Source: Amphiura filiformis (Eukaryota; Echinodermata; Ophiuroidea; Amphilepidida; Amphiuridae). Taken from it: 64,000 nt of DNA. Shown piece by piece: positions 23,706 through 36,900 of the stretch. The number at the start of each line of letters is the position of its first letter. The stretch's first letter is position 1. The notes below the pieces were generated by a model, which saw nothing but the letters and a program-made list of their open reading frames with translations, did not search any database and had not been told where the DNA came from. Location of the stretch: the NCBI RefSeq assembly GCF_039555335.1, contig NC_092640.1, positions 39,166,295 through 39,230,294 on the forward strand, read 5' to 3'. A program made the position numbers and the translations under genes.

Positions 23706-23762
23706 TATGATAGTGTTGCACTCTACACTCATTTCTATTTGAGTGCAACACTATCGGATGCG
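23706..23762. repeat. Short hairpin
   Basis: GATAGTGTTGCACTC and GAGTGCAACACTATC are reverse complements separated by about 20 bases. Confidence 0.6.
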
Positions 23763-23799
23763 GCACTTACGAAAGCTAAATCAGTAAATAATTCATCTA

Positions 23800-24850
23800 T
23801 TCAACTTTAACACCATTTATATAGTTTATATTATTAAAATTAAATTGATTTACATTTCCATGTCATTTTATGGCTACGCAAAATATAAATATGCTCCTCC
23901 TGTTAGGGTTTAGGCTTAAGAGAGTGTTCGTAAACTTTGACCGGTGTAAATTCTCTTACTGCGTTATATCTCCACTCGTCACATTGGCCTAATACCATCC
24001 TGCTATCAGGGATATGGTTATAATTAGGGTTATTATTAAGATATTAGGGTTTAGGCTAAAGATAGTGTTCGTAAACTCTGACCTGTGTAAATTCTGGTTC
24101 AAACTGCACTTACGATAGTTTAGCACTCTGCCGACGATATGTACTCTTGTGCTTCACGTGCCCCAGTTATCCCAAAGTACACGAATCATTAATTTCAATC
24201 TTTAAACATTTATTTAATGTCATAAAACGCCTACTTACCAATATGTTCATTTATAATCAATATATCGGATTCATAATTCATTTATTCAACTTTAACACCA
24301 TTTATATAGTTTCTTTACATTTCCATGTCATTTTATGGCTATGCAAAATACAAATATGCTCCTCCTGTTAGGGTTTAGGCTTAAGAGAGTGTTCGTAAAC
24401 TTTGACCTGTGTAAATTCTCTTACTGCGTTATATCTCCACTCGTCACATTAGCCTAATACGATCCTGCTCTCAGGGATATGGTTATAATCAGGGTTATTA
24501 TTAAGATATTCGGGTTTAGGCTTAAGAGAGTGTTCGTCAACTTTGACCTGTGTAAATTCTCTTACTGCGTTATATCTCCACTCGTCACATTAGCCTAATA
24601 CCATCCTGCTATCAGGGATATGGTTATAATTAGGGTTATTATTAAGATATTTAGGGTTTAGGCTAAAGATAGTGTTCGTAAACTTTGACCTGTGTAAATT
24701 CTGGTTCAAACTGCACTTACGATAGTTTAGCACTCTGCCGACGATATGTACTCTTGTGCTTTACGTGCCCCAGTTATTCCAATGTACACTAATCATTAAT
24801 TTCAATCTTTAAACATTTATTTAATGTCATAAAACTCCTGGTTTCCAATA
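23800..24850. repeat. Tandemly duplicated 3' flank of gene B
   Basis: A block of roughly 480-600 bases is repeated. CAACTTTAACACCATTTATA starts at about 23802 and 24289, GTTAGGGTTTAGGCTTAAG at about 23903 and 24367, and TTAGCACTCTGCCGACGAT at about 24120 and 24727. The first copy ends in a remnant of the tail of exon 8 (TTCATTTATAATCAA near 24248), so the last exon and its 3' flank were partly duplicated. Confidence 0.65.
24816..24821 (-). terminator. Polyadenylation signal AATAAA of gene B
   Basis: AATAAA on the minus strand lies about 33 bases past the TGA of exon 8. Position and sequence fit a poly(A) signal; usage is untested. Confidence 0.5.
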
Positions 24851-24853
24851 TGT

Positions 24854-24903
24854 TCATTTATAATCAAAGCAGTGATCTTCCGGTCTTGGTCCAGGGAAAT
24901 GTC
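24854..24903 (-). CDS. Gene B exon 8 (terminal)
   Basis: The acceptor TTTCTGCAG is followed by 50 bases coding HFPGPRPEDHCFDYK and TGA. Gene C has the same exon at 55129-55178. A poly(A) signal follows. Confidence 0.75.
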
Positions 24904-27900
24904 CTGCAGAAAAAAATGGAATGTAATAATTAGTAGGGTATTGGATATTAAGCATTAAGCAGAGGGGCTGTCAAATCTTTTAAATTTTATTCTATACGCT
25001 AGGTATTGCCCGGGTGTGTGTTGTTTTTATGCATTATTGTATATACAGTTATGTGGGACTTGTTTTGTTAGTGAGTGGGGAAGTCTATTTTGTTCCCGGT
25101 TGAAACCTACCGTGTTGCTCCAGCATATCTCTGCAAATACGTTTGTATTCGGGAGAGGCTCGAAGCTCAGCAAAAGCTGGGTTCCACCATTTCCACAAAG
25201 TACTGTCTACACGCATCATCATAGACTGGCCAGCAATAGAGCATTGAGCTATGAAGCCCGGAATGACCTCCACCATATCGGTATTCATCAAGATTACAAC
25301 TGCATCAAACCCATCTACCTGTAGTTGAAGATGATGAAATGGAAGAGCGACCAATAAGTTATTTAAAAAGAAACATTCTTAAGGTACACCCTAATCGGTA
25401 AATCAATGTTTTAAAGGTAATGTCTAAATTCACACTTAGACCAACATGTCCTGAACAGTCTGTGGTGATAATGGTTTACATTGTTATTATATACCTTTGA
25501 TTGACACTGTAGCTATACAGATCTCAAAAAGAATTAAGGTGCCAGTTATGTTCACCCCTGTATATCCTAAACAAAACAAAGACTAATATGTCAAAGTTAA
25601 AACAAGCAGCCAGTACCTGTACATTTTAGCTCTGATTTAAGAATTCGGTTTTTTAAATTGGTTGAGAACTAAACAAACTGTGATCTAAAACCCAAGGAAG
25701 TAACGGATGTTCTAATACATGGCGCTAGTTTTAATGTGCTAATCAATGGAAGAACGGCACTAGTTTTCTTGTTCGAGAAAGCTTTGCGTACAAATCAATC
25801 GGACATACACACAGCAAATTTGTGAATTTGCATCTTCCGTGGATTTTGGATCATCGTGTCTTTATTTCTAGAACGATTTTAACGTATAAGGTCTTAAATT
25901 CGAGATCAAATATGTAGCTATTGGCTGCATGTTCAAATTATGACATATAAACATGTCTTCGTTTTTGTTCTACGGTCTGTATATTAATTGAGAGACAGAA
26001 TACGCTTGCAACAGTATCGCATTCAAATAAAGTAGCCCAAACTATATCCCGATATATCTAGAGGTTTGAGTAGTGATGATAAGAACTGACAAAAAATTAG
26101 ATCGGGATCTATTTTTTTGGTAATTTCTGTATGGGTTAGGGGCAAAATGTTTCAGTTCGAAATATGTTGAATTGTAAAAAAATCTAACATACTTTGGAAC
26201 ACCCTGGTTTCCGAGATTACCAAACAGCTGTAATTTTGGTTGCTTCCAAAGTCAGTGGGCGCCCCCTATCTTCTAACCAAATGAATGTTGTTTACTTCCA
26301 GTTTATTACTGCAAGTTGGATTTCCATCTGCCACTGCGAAATCCAAGATGGCCTTACTCTTAACGTGAGACAAGACAATGTAGTCTCAACCAGGAATTTA
26401 ATTGTCTCCATGAGTCATAAAAATGGTGCTTTAAATGTATCTTTTGCAGTATTCGCCTGTATAAAATAAATGCAATTGCTTATTTAATAAGCAATGCATT
26501 AAGTAACCCATTTTTTATCCGAATCTTTTTTATTCCACCCTGTATAACTTGAAGGTCATCCTGTATAATGAGTTGAAATGTGTATATATGTGAATTGCTT
26601 GTGCCAAAAATGTATACTTTTGCTAGTTTAGGGTTGATAATCGTGGAGATAATCTAATTAGAAACTCGATTGGTGTAAAAATTCATAAATTCGTCGACCA
26701 TCTCCATAAAATCTCTGAATGTGCCTTTCATTGATAATGATTTGGGTTTGAAGGTATACATAATTACAAGGAAATCCCCGTAATGGTCGCGGGGATCATA
26801 CTGACGAGATCAAGATAATTCGTAGACTCGGTTGAGATGGGGTTAACCACTAATCTATATGAACGTTTTGGCTTACTTCTGTTTAGTTCAAGTGGACAGG
26901 GTACATGCAACATGGTGAAACTCACTTCTTCATTTTGTATACCAGCAAGAAGTTGATCATGACTCGAATAGTACATCACGTTTTCTGGTGGTATCGGTAC
27001 ACCCTAAAAAATACAGAAAACAAAATAAACACAGCCAAAAAAGAAAGTCTCCAGTAGTTCCATCCCCATTTAATCAGATTCTGATGAGTTTATGGCAAAA
27101 TGATTTATATAATAATTTTCTATACACTCTCCTTCGAAGATTCATACCAAATTTGATATCAAAAGTTTAATCATCGTGAGCATGGGAACCGTTTTTTGGA
27201 AATTCGTGCAATTTTTAAAATGACATAGGGAGTTGTATCACGCGGCGGAGCTAGCGTGTGTGTCAAGAATTACGTCGCCTGAATAGGCCGCCAGGTTAAT
27301 CGATAAAGCGTGACTGTTTGTGACTGCGGGAATTTCAAATGGGGTATAACATGTCGGGTTGTATGTGCAGCTGTTACACACATTTCGGCGTTGTTGTAAA
27401 GTTCTTTACCGGGAGATTTATTGAGTTCAAGTTCTAAACAGTTTGCGCAGACTTCAAAATAAGTAATGAGACAGATTTTTTTTTTACGTTTTCTTGTAAG
27501 CATCATCAACATAAAATATAAAATTATCAGCATTCATACAACATTATCTGCAATGGCTTCTTTTACGACATTATAAAAAAAGTATTTTTTACATCTACAC
27601 ATCTACACGCATCTGAGAGGTCTAAATTCATTGTCATTAAAGGTTTACCCATGCATGTCAAAATGCAAATCAAATACCCCGCTCTTTTTATTGTGCGCAG
27701 GCAAGCATGGCAAGTGTATAATGATTCCTGTACGGGTTGCTTCGGGCCACATAATACGCTGATACCATGCATTGACTTTTGCGTGGTCAATTCGTAATTT
27801 GTCATTTTTAAAATTGCACGAATTTCCAAACAACGGTTCCTTTGCTCATGATATCAAATTTGGTATCAATCTTCGAAGGAAAGTATATAGAAAATTATTA

Positions 27901-30900
27901 TATAAATTATTTTGCCATAAACTCATCAGAATCTGATTAAATGGGGATGGAACTACTGGAGACTTTCTTTTTTGGCTGTGTTTATGTGTGTTGTGTGAAA
28001 TCGTTGTCACACGTTTTCCGATGAAATTTAGGGGAGACCGGGGATGGACGTTACAAAATTGACCTTTTGCCCCATATAATTCCTATGAAAGAACTGGAAC
28101 ACTCCATCTTGGGTCTGTGGTTAGCACATTATGTTTACTAAAACTTGGGGCATACAAAACATGAAAACATCAAACAACTAATTAACTACTAATTAACTAA
28201 TGATGGTAATTTTTTGTAACAACTTACCCCGCATACCGGGTAAGTTGTTACACCATGCGGGGTAAGTTGTTACAATGTTACCAAATTTTATGGACCTTTT
28301 ATAGGCATTTAGAAGCATTTAGATCATTTTTATTCTATAATAAGTTCATTTATATTGAACTATGATGCTCTTATGTTATGGTCAGCCGCTGCAACTCGCA
28401 AAGAATCATCATATTCCAACACACGTTGGGCAGCAGCTTCCAAGTTACATTAAGAGGTATTTTCCCCTCTCTGTCTTCCTTTTCCAGGTTCTTGGCATCA
28501 TTAACAGTAGAAAAATTACAGCTTTAGGTAAAGCAAAATACACAGTAGACATATGAAATATTTAAACCTGAAAATTGAAACAAAATTTAGTTGAACACAT
28601 GTAAAATGTAATTGGGGTAGGTTGTTACATGGGGTAGGTTGTTACAGTGTAACATGACTCAGGTGACCTACACGTACTATATTTACCATAACAAGCTAGC
28701 ATAATGCACCTTCAGTTGTTAGAGCTATTACAATATTACAGTTTTGTCAGAAAGTTACTAGGAAAGGACAAAACAAGTTTTTTTGACTTAACATTTTAGT
28801 AGAACAATGGAGAAAGCTCGCGATTGGCAGTATACCCAAGAGATGTGTAGGCAAAATATGGATGTCAGTTAGCCTGCCCTCTCTTATTCCAGCTTGGCAC
28901 ACTGAGAGGTGTAACAACTTCCCCGTGTAGCTTCCATCCCCGGTCTCCCCTACATTTATGAACTTCTTATGGTGTAGTGAGTGTGTAGTTCTTATTGAAT
29001 AAAATGCTGTTGAGGCTGAATAAGGAGAGACACACTCGTCCACACCCAAATTTGAGATTTCTTGATACTACTGTTAAATCGGATATTAACGGTCAGCAGT
29101 ACAGCAGGAAAGTCATATTTGCGGAGGGTTGACTGTTTAGCAACACATGCAATAGGTGTTAAAATTCTTGGTCTACAAACGGTAGTCAAATCAGAATGAA
29201 CCCCGGAATCAACACTGGCATTGGGGTCTAAGACAATGTTACTGTCAGAAACGTAATCTTCAAACTGGTATGCAGTTATAGGTCTGTGATGTGAAACATG
29301 AACAGGAATCTTACGATGAATATGGGAACCTGCTCTGCGACCTCTACTGCGTTTCTGTATGCCAAGTTCTTTAAGTGTACATTTCACACAAGAGGTTACT
29401 GCTACAGAATAAAGTCGCCAAAGTTCATTGCGAGTATAGCTAATGAGAGCCTGTTTATTGTCATTATGAGGGCTATTGTGTTGGGTTGTTGTGCTAACAG
29501 AAGATGCTGAAGTCCAACAGTTTGTGGAACTCGGGTTCAAAATTCTGCAGTCTGGTATGCAAGGTAAACAATCACCAGGGTTCCAAATTCTGCACTTAAT
29601 ATGGTGGATTTCTTGTCCATGATAAGCTTCACAAATTGCAGTTGTTGGTTCAGAGGCAGCATTTTCTGACTGGATAGCAACATTATTTTGATACTCACTG
29701 ACTCCATGGTATGTAGATATAAAGTTAATGATGACCAAAAGACAAAATATTTGGACAAAAACAGAGACAGGATACAACATATTGGCAACAGCTGGAACAG
29801 CGCCCTCGATAATTAAGTGTGCGATATAATTTTTACATGTTGTTTGAAAGACAAAGGTGCAATGTTTATTCTATCATAGAGAAATGCCTTGAAAATAATC
29901 CATATGTGAGGTCACAAGACAACTTTCATTACATACTGACCGCCCCTCGTATTTACGTTTTTTTCTTACTTGTACATTATCTTGGCGTGCAACGCAAAAT
30001 TCATCAGCTATAAATCCGTCAAGGAATCCTATCTTCTTGCCGCTTATATCTCGGTAAGCAAAATTCCGAGGGTTGCCAGATTTGACAAAAAATCCAAATT
30101 CATCTGCTTGGATAGTGGAGAATGGATCACTGAATTGGAATGTCCGATCCCGAACATGGGTATGAAACCAACCTGAAGTAAAGAGAAAAATGTGAGGTTA
30201 AGGTGATTTTCCGAGGGGTTGTTTCTCCAAATTGATGTCTTTATCACGAAAGAGCTGCTCAATGAAGAAGATCGTTATTAAGGCATTTTATTCCCAATCA
30301 ATTTGGTTGTTCTACCGTTACAATGTCTTTAGAGACTCTTAGCTTTAGGGCATAAGGAACTTGCTCCCTCCTAGCAGTACAAGGAAAACAGCTGAGATAT
30401 GCAGCCCATAATCAAAAACTTGGTTTATCGATACAGATTAAATGTTTTTTGGATTCTATTGAAAAACTTTCTTTATCGACAAAAAACTTGGATTTTCGAA
30501 TTATTGGACATTGAGCTTTCCATAGACGTGACAATGCGTCTGAAATTCTTCTAAAGAACCGATGAAACCCAAAGGCCCCATCTGTCTCCAACCACTATGT
30601 CAGCCTTCAGATTAGTTGCTCTGATAGAATATCATACTCACCAGTGCATGCATCATAAAATCCCGAATAAAGACCCACGCCTCCCCGTGGTGTTTCACCA
30701 ATCTCAGAATTCCAGCACCGTGTGTAAACATCGGCAGAAAAGCGGCAATTCTTGCCAGCTATCTTGCATACTGTGATATAAATATAATAAAATGAAAATA
30801 AACAGGCCTAGTTTCCACCAAATACTCTTTTGGATTTGCTTTAATCTGAATCATGGCATCTAAGCCCCATTGTCGAAAACAGACATTTCGTAATCGAGGG

Positions 30901-33900
30901 CCAAAAAGGAGGGGATGTTTTACATGTGTCATGTACCAAAATACTCTTTTGGATTTGCTTTAATATGAATCCTGGCATCTAAGCCCCATTGGCGAAAACA
31001 GACATTTCGTAATCGAGGGCCCAGGAGGAGGGGATGTTTTACATGTGTCATGTACCATGCGTACTACTGACCATTATAACATGCCTTCCTTTGAGCTCTA
31101 GTTGCCGAACACCCTATTGAAACCACCATGGACCGCTTAAAGTCCACTGTATCACGTCGACATGTTTACCTGCATTTACTATGTCCACATCGAATCCCTT
31201 GATCTGACCGCTAATTTCATCACTATAAATAAAGAAGTAAAATGTATTATTACATGAGCAATGTAAGGCACATTGGCGGTAGCGCTAAATTGCACAGGGT
31301 TGTATGTGCCGAAGTTTACATTGATAGGTAAAAATCAGTGAAAATGTGGCTCTCAAAATCGATGACGCATTCGGAGTTTCCTTCCTTTTTGGTTGAAACA
31401 AAAACATTTGCACGGTTTTTTGGTTATAAAATGATTTCGTAAACATATATTTGTACATTAAATATATTACTTACATATATTCTAAGTTGTCCGCTGAATG
31501 TCCAATCGCCATAACCCAAATTTTGTCATCGTCATTCATCACTTTGAGCACCGCCTATTTTAGCAAAGAGAAAATGTTAACTTAAAGCCATAATATAACA
31601 TTTGATGAGGTGGACGCCCTCAATATTTGTCACAATTCTTTAATTTTTTTACTTGATTTTAATATACTATATTAAACTAACATGTCCTGCAAAATCAAGA
31701 CTTTAGGTGCTGTAGTCTTGTCAAAATTCACGATTTTGAATAAGACGCAGGAACCGTCGTTTTATTATTACGATGGAAATATTAGTCGAACGCGTATACG
31801 ATGTTCACATCACAGTACGTACACGGCGTGCGGGGTGGTGCACACATCATAGGCCCATGTAGTAGCACACCCGAAGGAGTGACATGCATTGGCGACATCT
31901 GCGCTGGTAGTAAATTTCAATTTTCTTTGCTTTAACTCGGTTGTCCGGCTCAAAATTAAAAGGGATCATATCTGACAGTAAAAGCTTACATTTTATGGAA
32001 ATAATAATCTTTTTTTTTAATGGAAATGCTATAACATGGCTTTAATATGAACTTATGCATCTCTTGCGAGAAGGTCCGGCGTTTGGAAAACTTCACACCA
32101 AGAGAAAACACCAGAACTCCATATTAGTTTACATAATTTTATGTTTAATCATAAGTCACAACAGTTTTCACTTAAAATGAACAATAAGCAACAACGATAT
32201 AACATGGCCTAAATGTCTAACAGTCCTGTACAATGATTTTATATAGTCGATAATATAATATCGAGTAGAGCTCATGGAGGCAGCCATTAGCAGACCACCC
32301 ATTGTCAGATGGTTGGATGATTTTCAGCTGCACACACAAATGAATAGGAGAATTTTGAAAATGAATCATGACTTTTTGATAAACCGCTTACGGCAAAAAT
32401 TCTGAGCATTGGGGGATTCTAAATTTCACATATAATGCACAAAACAATATTTTAAAAATCTTTGTCGAGAGATTTAAAAAGTTATCGAGAGAATTTTCTG
32501 TAATATTGTTTTAATTTAGCACAAAATACAATTTTCTAAGCAGAAAAATGGCCCGAGTTCCTATCTTGCCATTGAAAACTACAGGAAGACCACCCGCAGA
32601 GCTTCAAGCCATATGCCAGACATCCTGGCGCCAACTGCAAATGGCTGCGCCCATGTGTAAGTCGATAATATATTATCGACTTTATAAAATCATTGTACAG
32701 GACTGTCTAATGCGGCTCATTTGCGTTCAATCTTATTGGTCAATATCAAAGACCCTAGATACAAGAGTGGATACGAAATCTACCATTGAACACGCACAAT
32801 GATTTTGTATCCACTCCTTCATCTAGTGTCCCCAATATTGATCAGTATTTTGATCGTATATGGGCGGCATAGCAGGTGAGCGGGGAATTATAATTTATTC
32901 CCATACCAAATCGAAGCATAAAAAGCATAGGGATATGTAGATAAATGCAACTTTTTTTGGACGAATATTTTCATTTTAAAATGGTTGTATTTCTCAATGA
33001 AGATGATAAATAATAGCAACAAAAACCCGCTCACTTGATGTATACCTAATCAGTCTATGTTCAAAACTTTAAAACAAAAGAATTGATCAAATAGGTTTTG
33101 GATTATACCAAAATATCTTAGGGGGGCTTAGTTTTTTGGAACCGTTCGGGTCCCGGACCAGAATTTCCGTTTTGATTTCACCAATTTTTAATGCCAGCTG
33201 AAATTTTTCAAAATCAACGCGTGAAATCTGTAGCATTGTGGATCGATAAGACCGGCATGGCTACAGTGTTGCCAGAACTTCAATATACTGAGCAAAGAAA
33301 TTCCCAGGCCTAGCGCTCCTATGACCAAAGATACTCAATACATCTTTGCTATGACACTGATCATGTTCCGATAAGGATCTTTCATCACGTGAGTGATTAA
33401 TTATTTTGATTTCATCATCACCGTGATCGGTCCAATGTGTTGAAATTTGCTTCTCCAACTTTGCCCAAGGGGGGGTCATACAAAATTAAACTGGAGATAG
33501 GAGGGACATAAAATTAAAATCCCCAATAATAAAACGCTAATTTTTCTAGATTTGGACCGTGGATTTTCCCATGGACCTCAAGCGTGCGTCTCTTAATACG
33601 GACTAACCTAGGTAAATAAACAAACAAACAAACACACAAAATGGTTTTCATAATCATGGAATCCATATAAATTGAAATTGCAGGCTATCACGGGAGCAAA
33701 TTTCCAAAATTCACCTCAAAATTGGGGATTTGGGCTACCAAATTGCTAGTCGGGCAATCCAATGGAAAAGGGATTTGGATGACAACAATGGAAATACGGA
33801 TTATTTCTGCTGGTTGCTCTCGAGATAAAAGTACTGAGTTTGACATTTTCGGAGCATGAAGGGAAAAAGGGTAAAATAAAAACGGAAATTCTGACAAATC

Positions 33901-36900
33901 TATAATAATATAGACCCACACGATGTGCCTTACAGAGGTGGGAAATAGCTTTCTTTAGCAAACTATATTAGTTTGAGACGCTAACAAATGAATTCCGTAA
34001 AAAGCTCGCGGGCGAACTTAAGGCCTATAAAAATCAAAAATGTCACACTAAAAGACACAATTTCATGCCTAATTTTAACACTAGGATTAAAAAAAAATGC
34101 ATATCCAAGTACTATGTTTTTAACTGACATTACTGAAGAAAAAAAAAAATATTGCTTTATATTTGACCGAGAAAATTAATTTCATAGCAAAAAGGTGTAT
34201 CACTGAATTGTGCTGATTTTAACATGTATCGATCGACTTTTAGCGCGACTAAGCAGAACAAAAGAATCGGTTGTCCTGCGTTCTGAGTGCGATGCTGACA
34301 CTGACAAAATGTCGAAGTACTCTACACAGAAGAAAAGCTGTTCCCAAGAAGAGTGACAGGCAAGATCAGCCCTACCTTTAATATGGAGGGCCGTACATTA
34401 AATACCAAAATACACTTTTTCATTGAAGAGATTCATCAGGATTGTCTATATAAATTATTACTAGAGTTCTCATAACAAATCCAGGTACTCACAATTAGTA
34501 GTGACGTTTCGCAACCTTACTGGCTGGTTACTTCTTCTTGACTGAGCTGTATCCAATACTAGCACTTGCTGTCTTAGCTGTTGCCAGTTGAGTATGCATG
34601 ACTGAGAAAATAAGCTGCGCCCCCCTCATTGTTCATAGCTTGCTCGTTGCGCCTCCTGATCCAGATTGACTCTCTTATCCATCTTGGGAACTTATCACTT
34701 TCTCGATGAAGAATTTTGGCCCCCTCCAAGTCTATGACGTAGTTGTGCTCTGCGACGTGATCTGAAATGGCAGACTTGTGTTGTTCTGAAACCGATGATA
34801 ACCGAGCGGCTCTGGTACACGTCCTTTGGCTGATTTTATCTGATTCTTTCTGATGTTCTTTCATTCTTGTTCCAAACTGTCTTCCTGTTTCCCCAACATA
34901 AGTGTGGGTGCAGTTGCGACAAGGAATTTCATACACACACCCTGATGTTTCACTTATGTCCCTTTTATCTTTAGGGTGAACTAACATGTTCCTCAGTGTG
35001 GTGTGTGGCTTCACTGCTGCAGAGACACTGTGTTTCTTCAGAATCCGCTGAACTTTCTCTGAGACACCCTGCACATATGGTATAACTACCATACCCCGAG
35101 ATTTTGTATCGTCCGAGTTCTTCTGAGGTTTGGACTTAACGGTTTTGTTGGTGCGTTGTTTGACTCTCTCAAACGACCAGTCTGGATAACCACATTTGCT
35201 GAGTGCCTGCTTGATGTGTTCCTCCTCTTTATCTCTGTCTTCTTGCTCGGTAACAATGCGATCTGCTCTGTCCAGAAGGGTTCTGATGACTCCTAGCTTA
35301 TGATGAAGTGGGTGATGGGATTGAAAATTGAGGTATTGATCGGTGTGTGTTTTCTTTCTGTACACCAACAGTTTGACCGATCCATCTGCTTTTCTTATGA
35401 TAAGAGTATCTAAAATGGAATCTTCCCTCTTCCTCTGTTTCATAAGTGAACTTTATATTTCCTGTGCTATCAACCTGATTTAGATGGTCAGTGAGCTTGT
35501 CTGCACTTCCTTTATGGATGATCTCCAAAATGTCATCTACGTATCGTTTCCAAAGGCTAGGCTGGCATTCAATGGGAGCGGTGGCAATGGCAGATTGTTC
35601 AAGAAATTCCATAAAGAAAAATGGGCACTATTGGAGACACTGGGCTTCCCATCGCTGCTCCAAAAATTTGTTTGTATATTTGTCCTTTGAAAGTGAAATA
35701 CGTCGTTGTTAAAATGAATTTCAAGAGTTCCATGATGTCATCTACGCTGAGAAGTGTCCGCTTTTTTAAAGTCTTGTCAACTGCAAGTCGATCTTTGATG
35801 ACTTCGAGTGCTTTGTCTATGGGCGTGTTTGTAAATAATGAAACTACATCGTGCGAGATGAACATGTTGTCTTCCTCAATCATGACTTCTGACAGATCTT
35901 CCACCAGCTGAGCAGAATTGTTCACATGATGTTCAGTGTTTCCTATCAGTGGTCCTAAAATATCTGCTAATGATCTAGATGTGGCATACCCTATGGACCC
36001 GGACGGGTATAGTCCACAATGGGTCTTAAGGGAGTTCCTGCCTTGTGGATTTTTGGGGTACAATAAATCCGTGGAATACTTTCAGAAGTCGGATAAAGGT
36101 ACTGATAGTCTGTCTGCGTGATCTTGTTTTCTTGTTTAAGTCTGGTGAGGATACGCACAAGTTCAGATTTGTATTTAGCAGTGGGATCTTTCTTTAGTTT
36201 TGCATAGGTCTTATCATGATCCAACATTGCGTGCACTTTACTTTCATAGTCAGATTTATCCATGACCACACTGCACAGTGTCGACGTCCTATACGATAAA
36301 TATAAATTTAATACTCCGTTGGTGAGCGACGGGCGAGTGGTATTTCACCGAACGCAAGAAAAGGAGTTCTATCTGATGGGCTAGCAATCGATCGCTTAGG
36401 TCGCTTAGTAGTCAACTACAAACTCAAAACTGAGCAATGTGTTCAATTCGATTGAAATCGATATTCTATTATTGCCGTAGATAAAGAGAGTGATAGTGTG
36501 TCAATAATGTACATTGTATTGCAGCTGGATTTTACATGCATTCCTTTATATTATTATTTTCTCAAAGAGTTGAATATGATCACAATTTTTACCCAGGATT
36601 TCAAATTTTTTACCCGCAAATTGCAGTTAAACATATCCACAGCAAAATACCGGTCCTCACTAATTAGTGTATTTAATTTCCAGTTAGTGTATTTAAGATA
36701 AAACCTGACAACAAATAAAATTTTCTTGCAATAGAAATATCATATGGGATACTGATATGGTAGGCCGCAACCGCCACAACGTGGAGCTGCTACGCGTAGC
36801 TGACTTTTTGCTCCGTGGAGCCAAATTGACCAATCATTATCATGTTAGAGTTTTTCATTACTCGGAGGTAAAACTGACCAATTAAGTACGACTTACTCAT

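Noticed and set aside
23900..24680. Telomere-like TTAGGGTTTAGG pieces
   Set aside because: Only isolated two-unit matches within a larger duplicated block, not a telomeric array.
30044..30262. 72-codon minus-strand frame over exon 5 of gene B
   Set aside because: Wrong frame; the exon read in phase 1 matches gene C and the solute-binding landmarks.
35484..35712. Plus-strand frames of 61-96 codons between 35484 and 36121
   Set aside because: They are antisense shadows of the Penelope-like reverse transcriptase.
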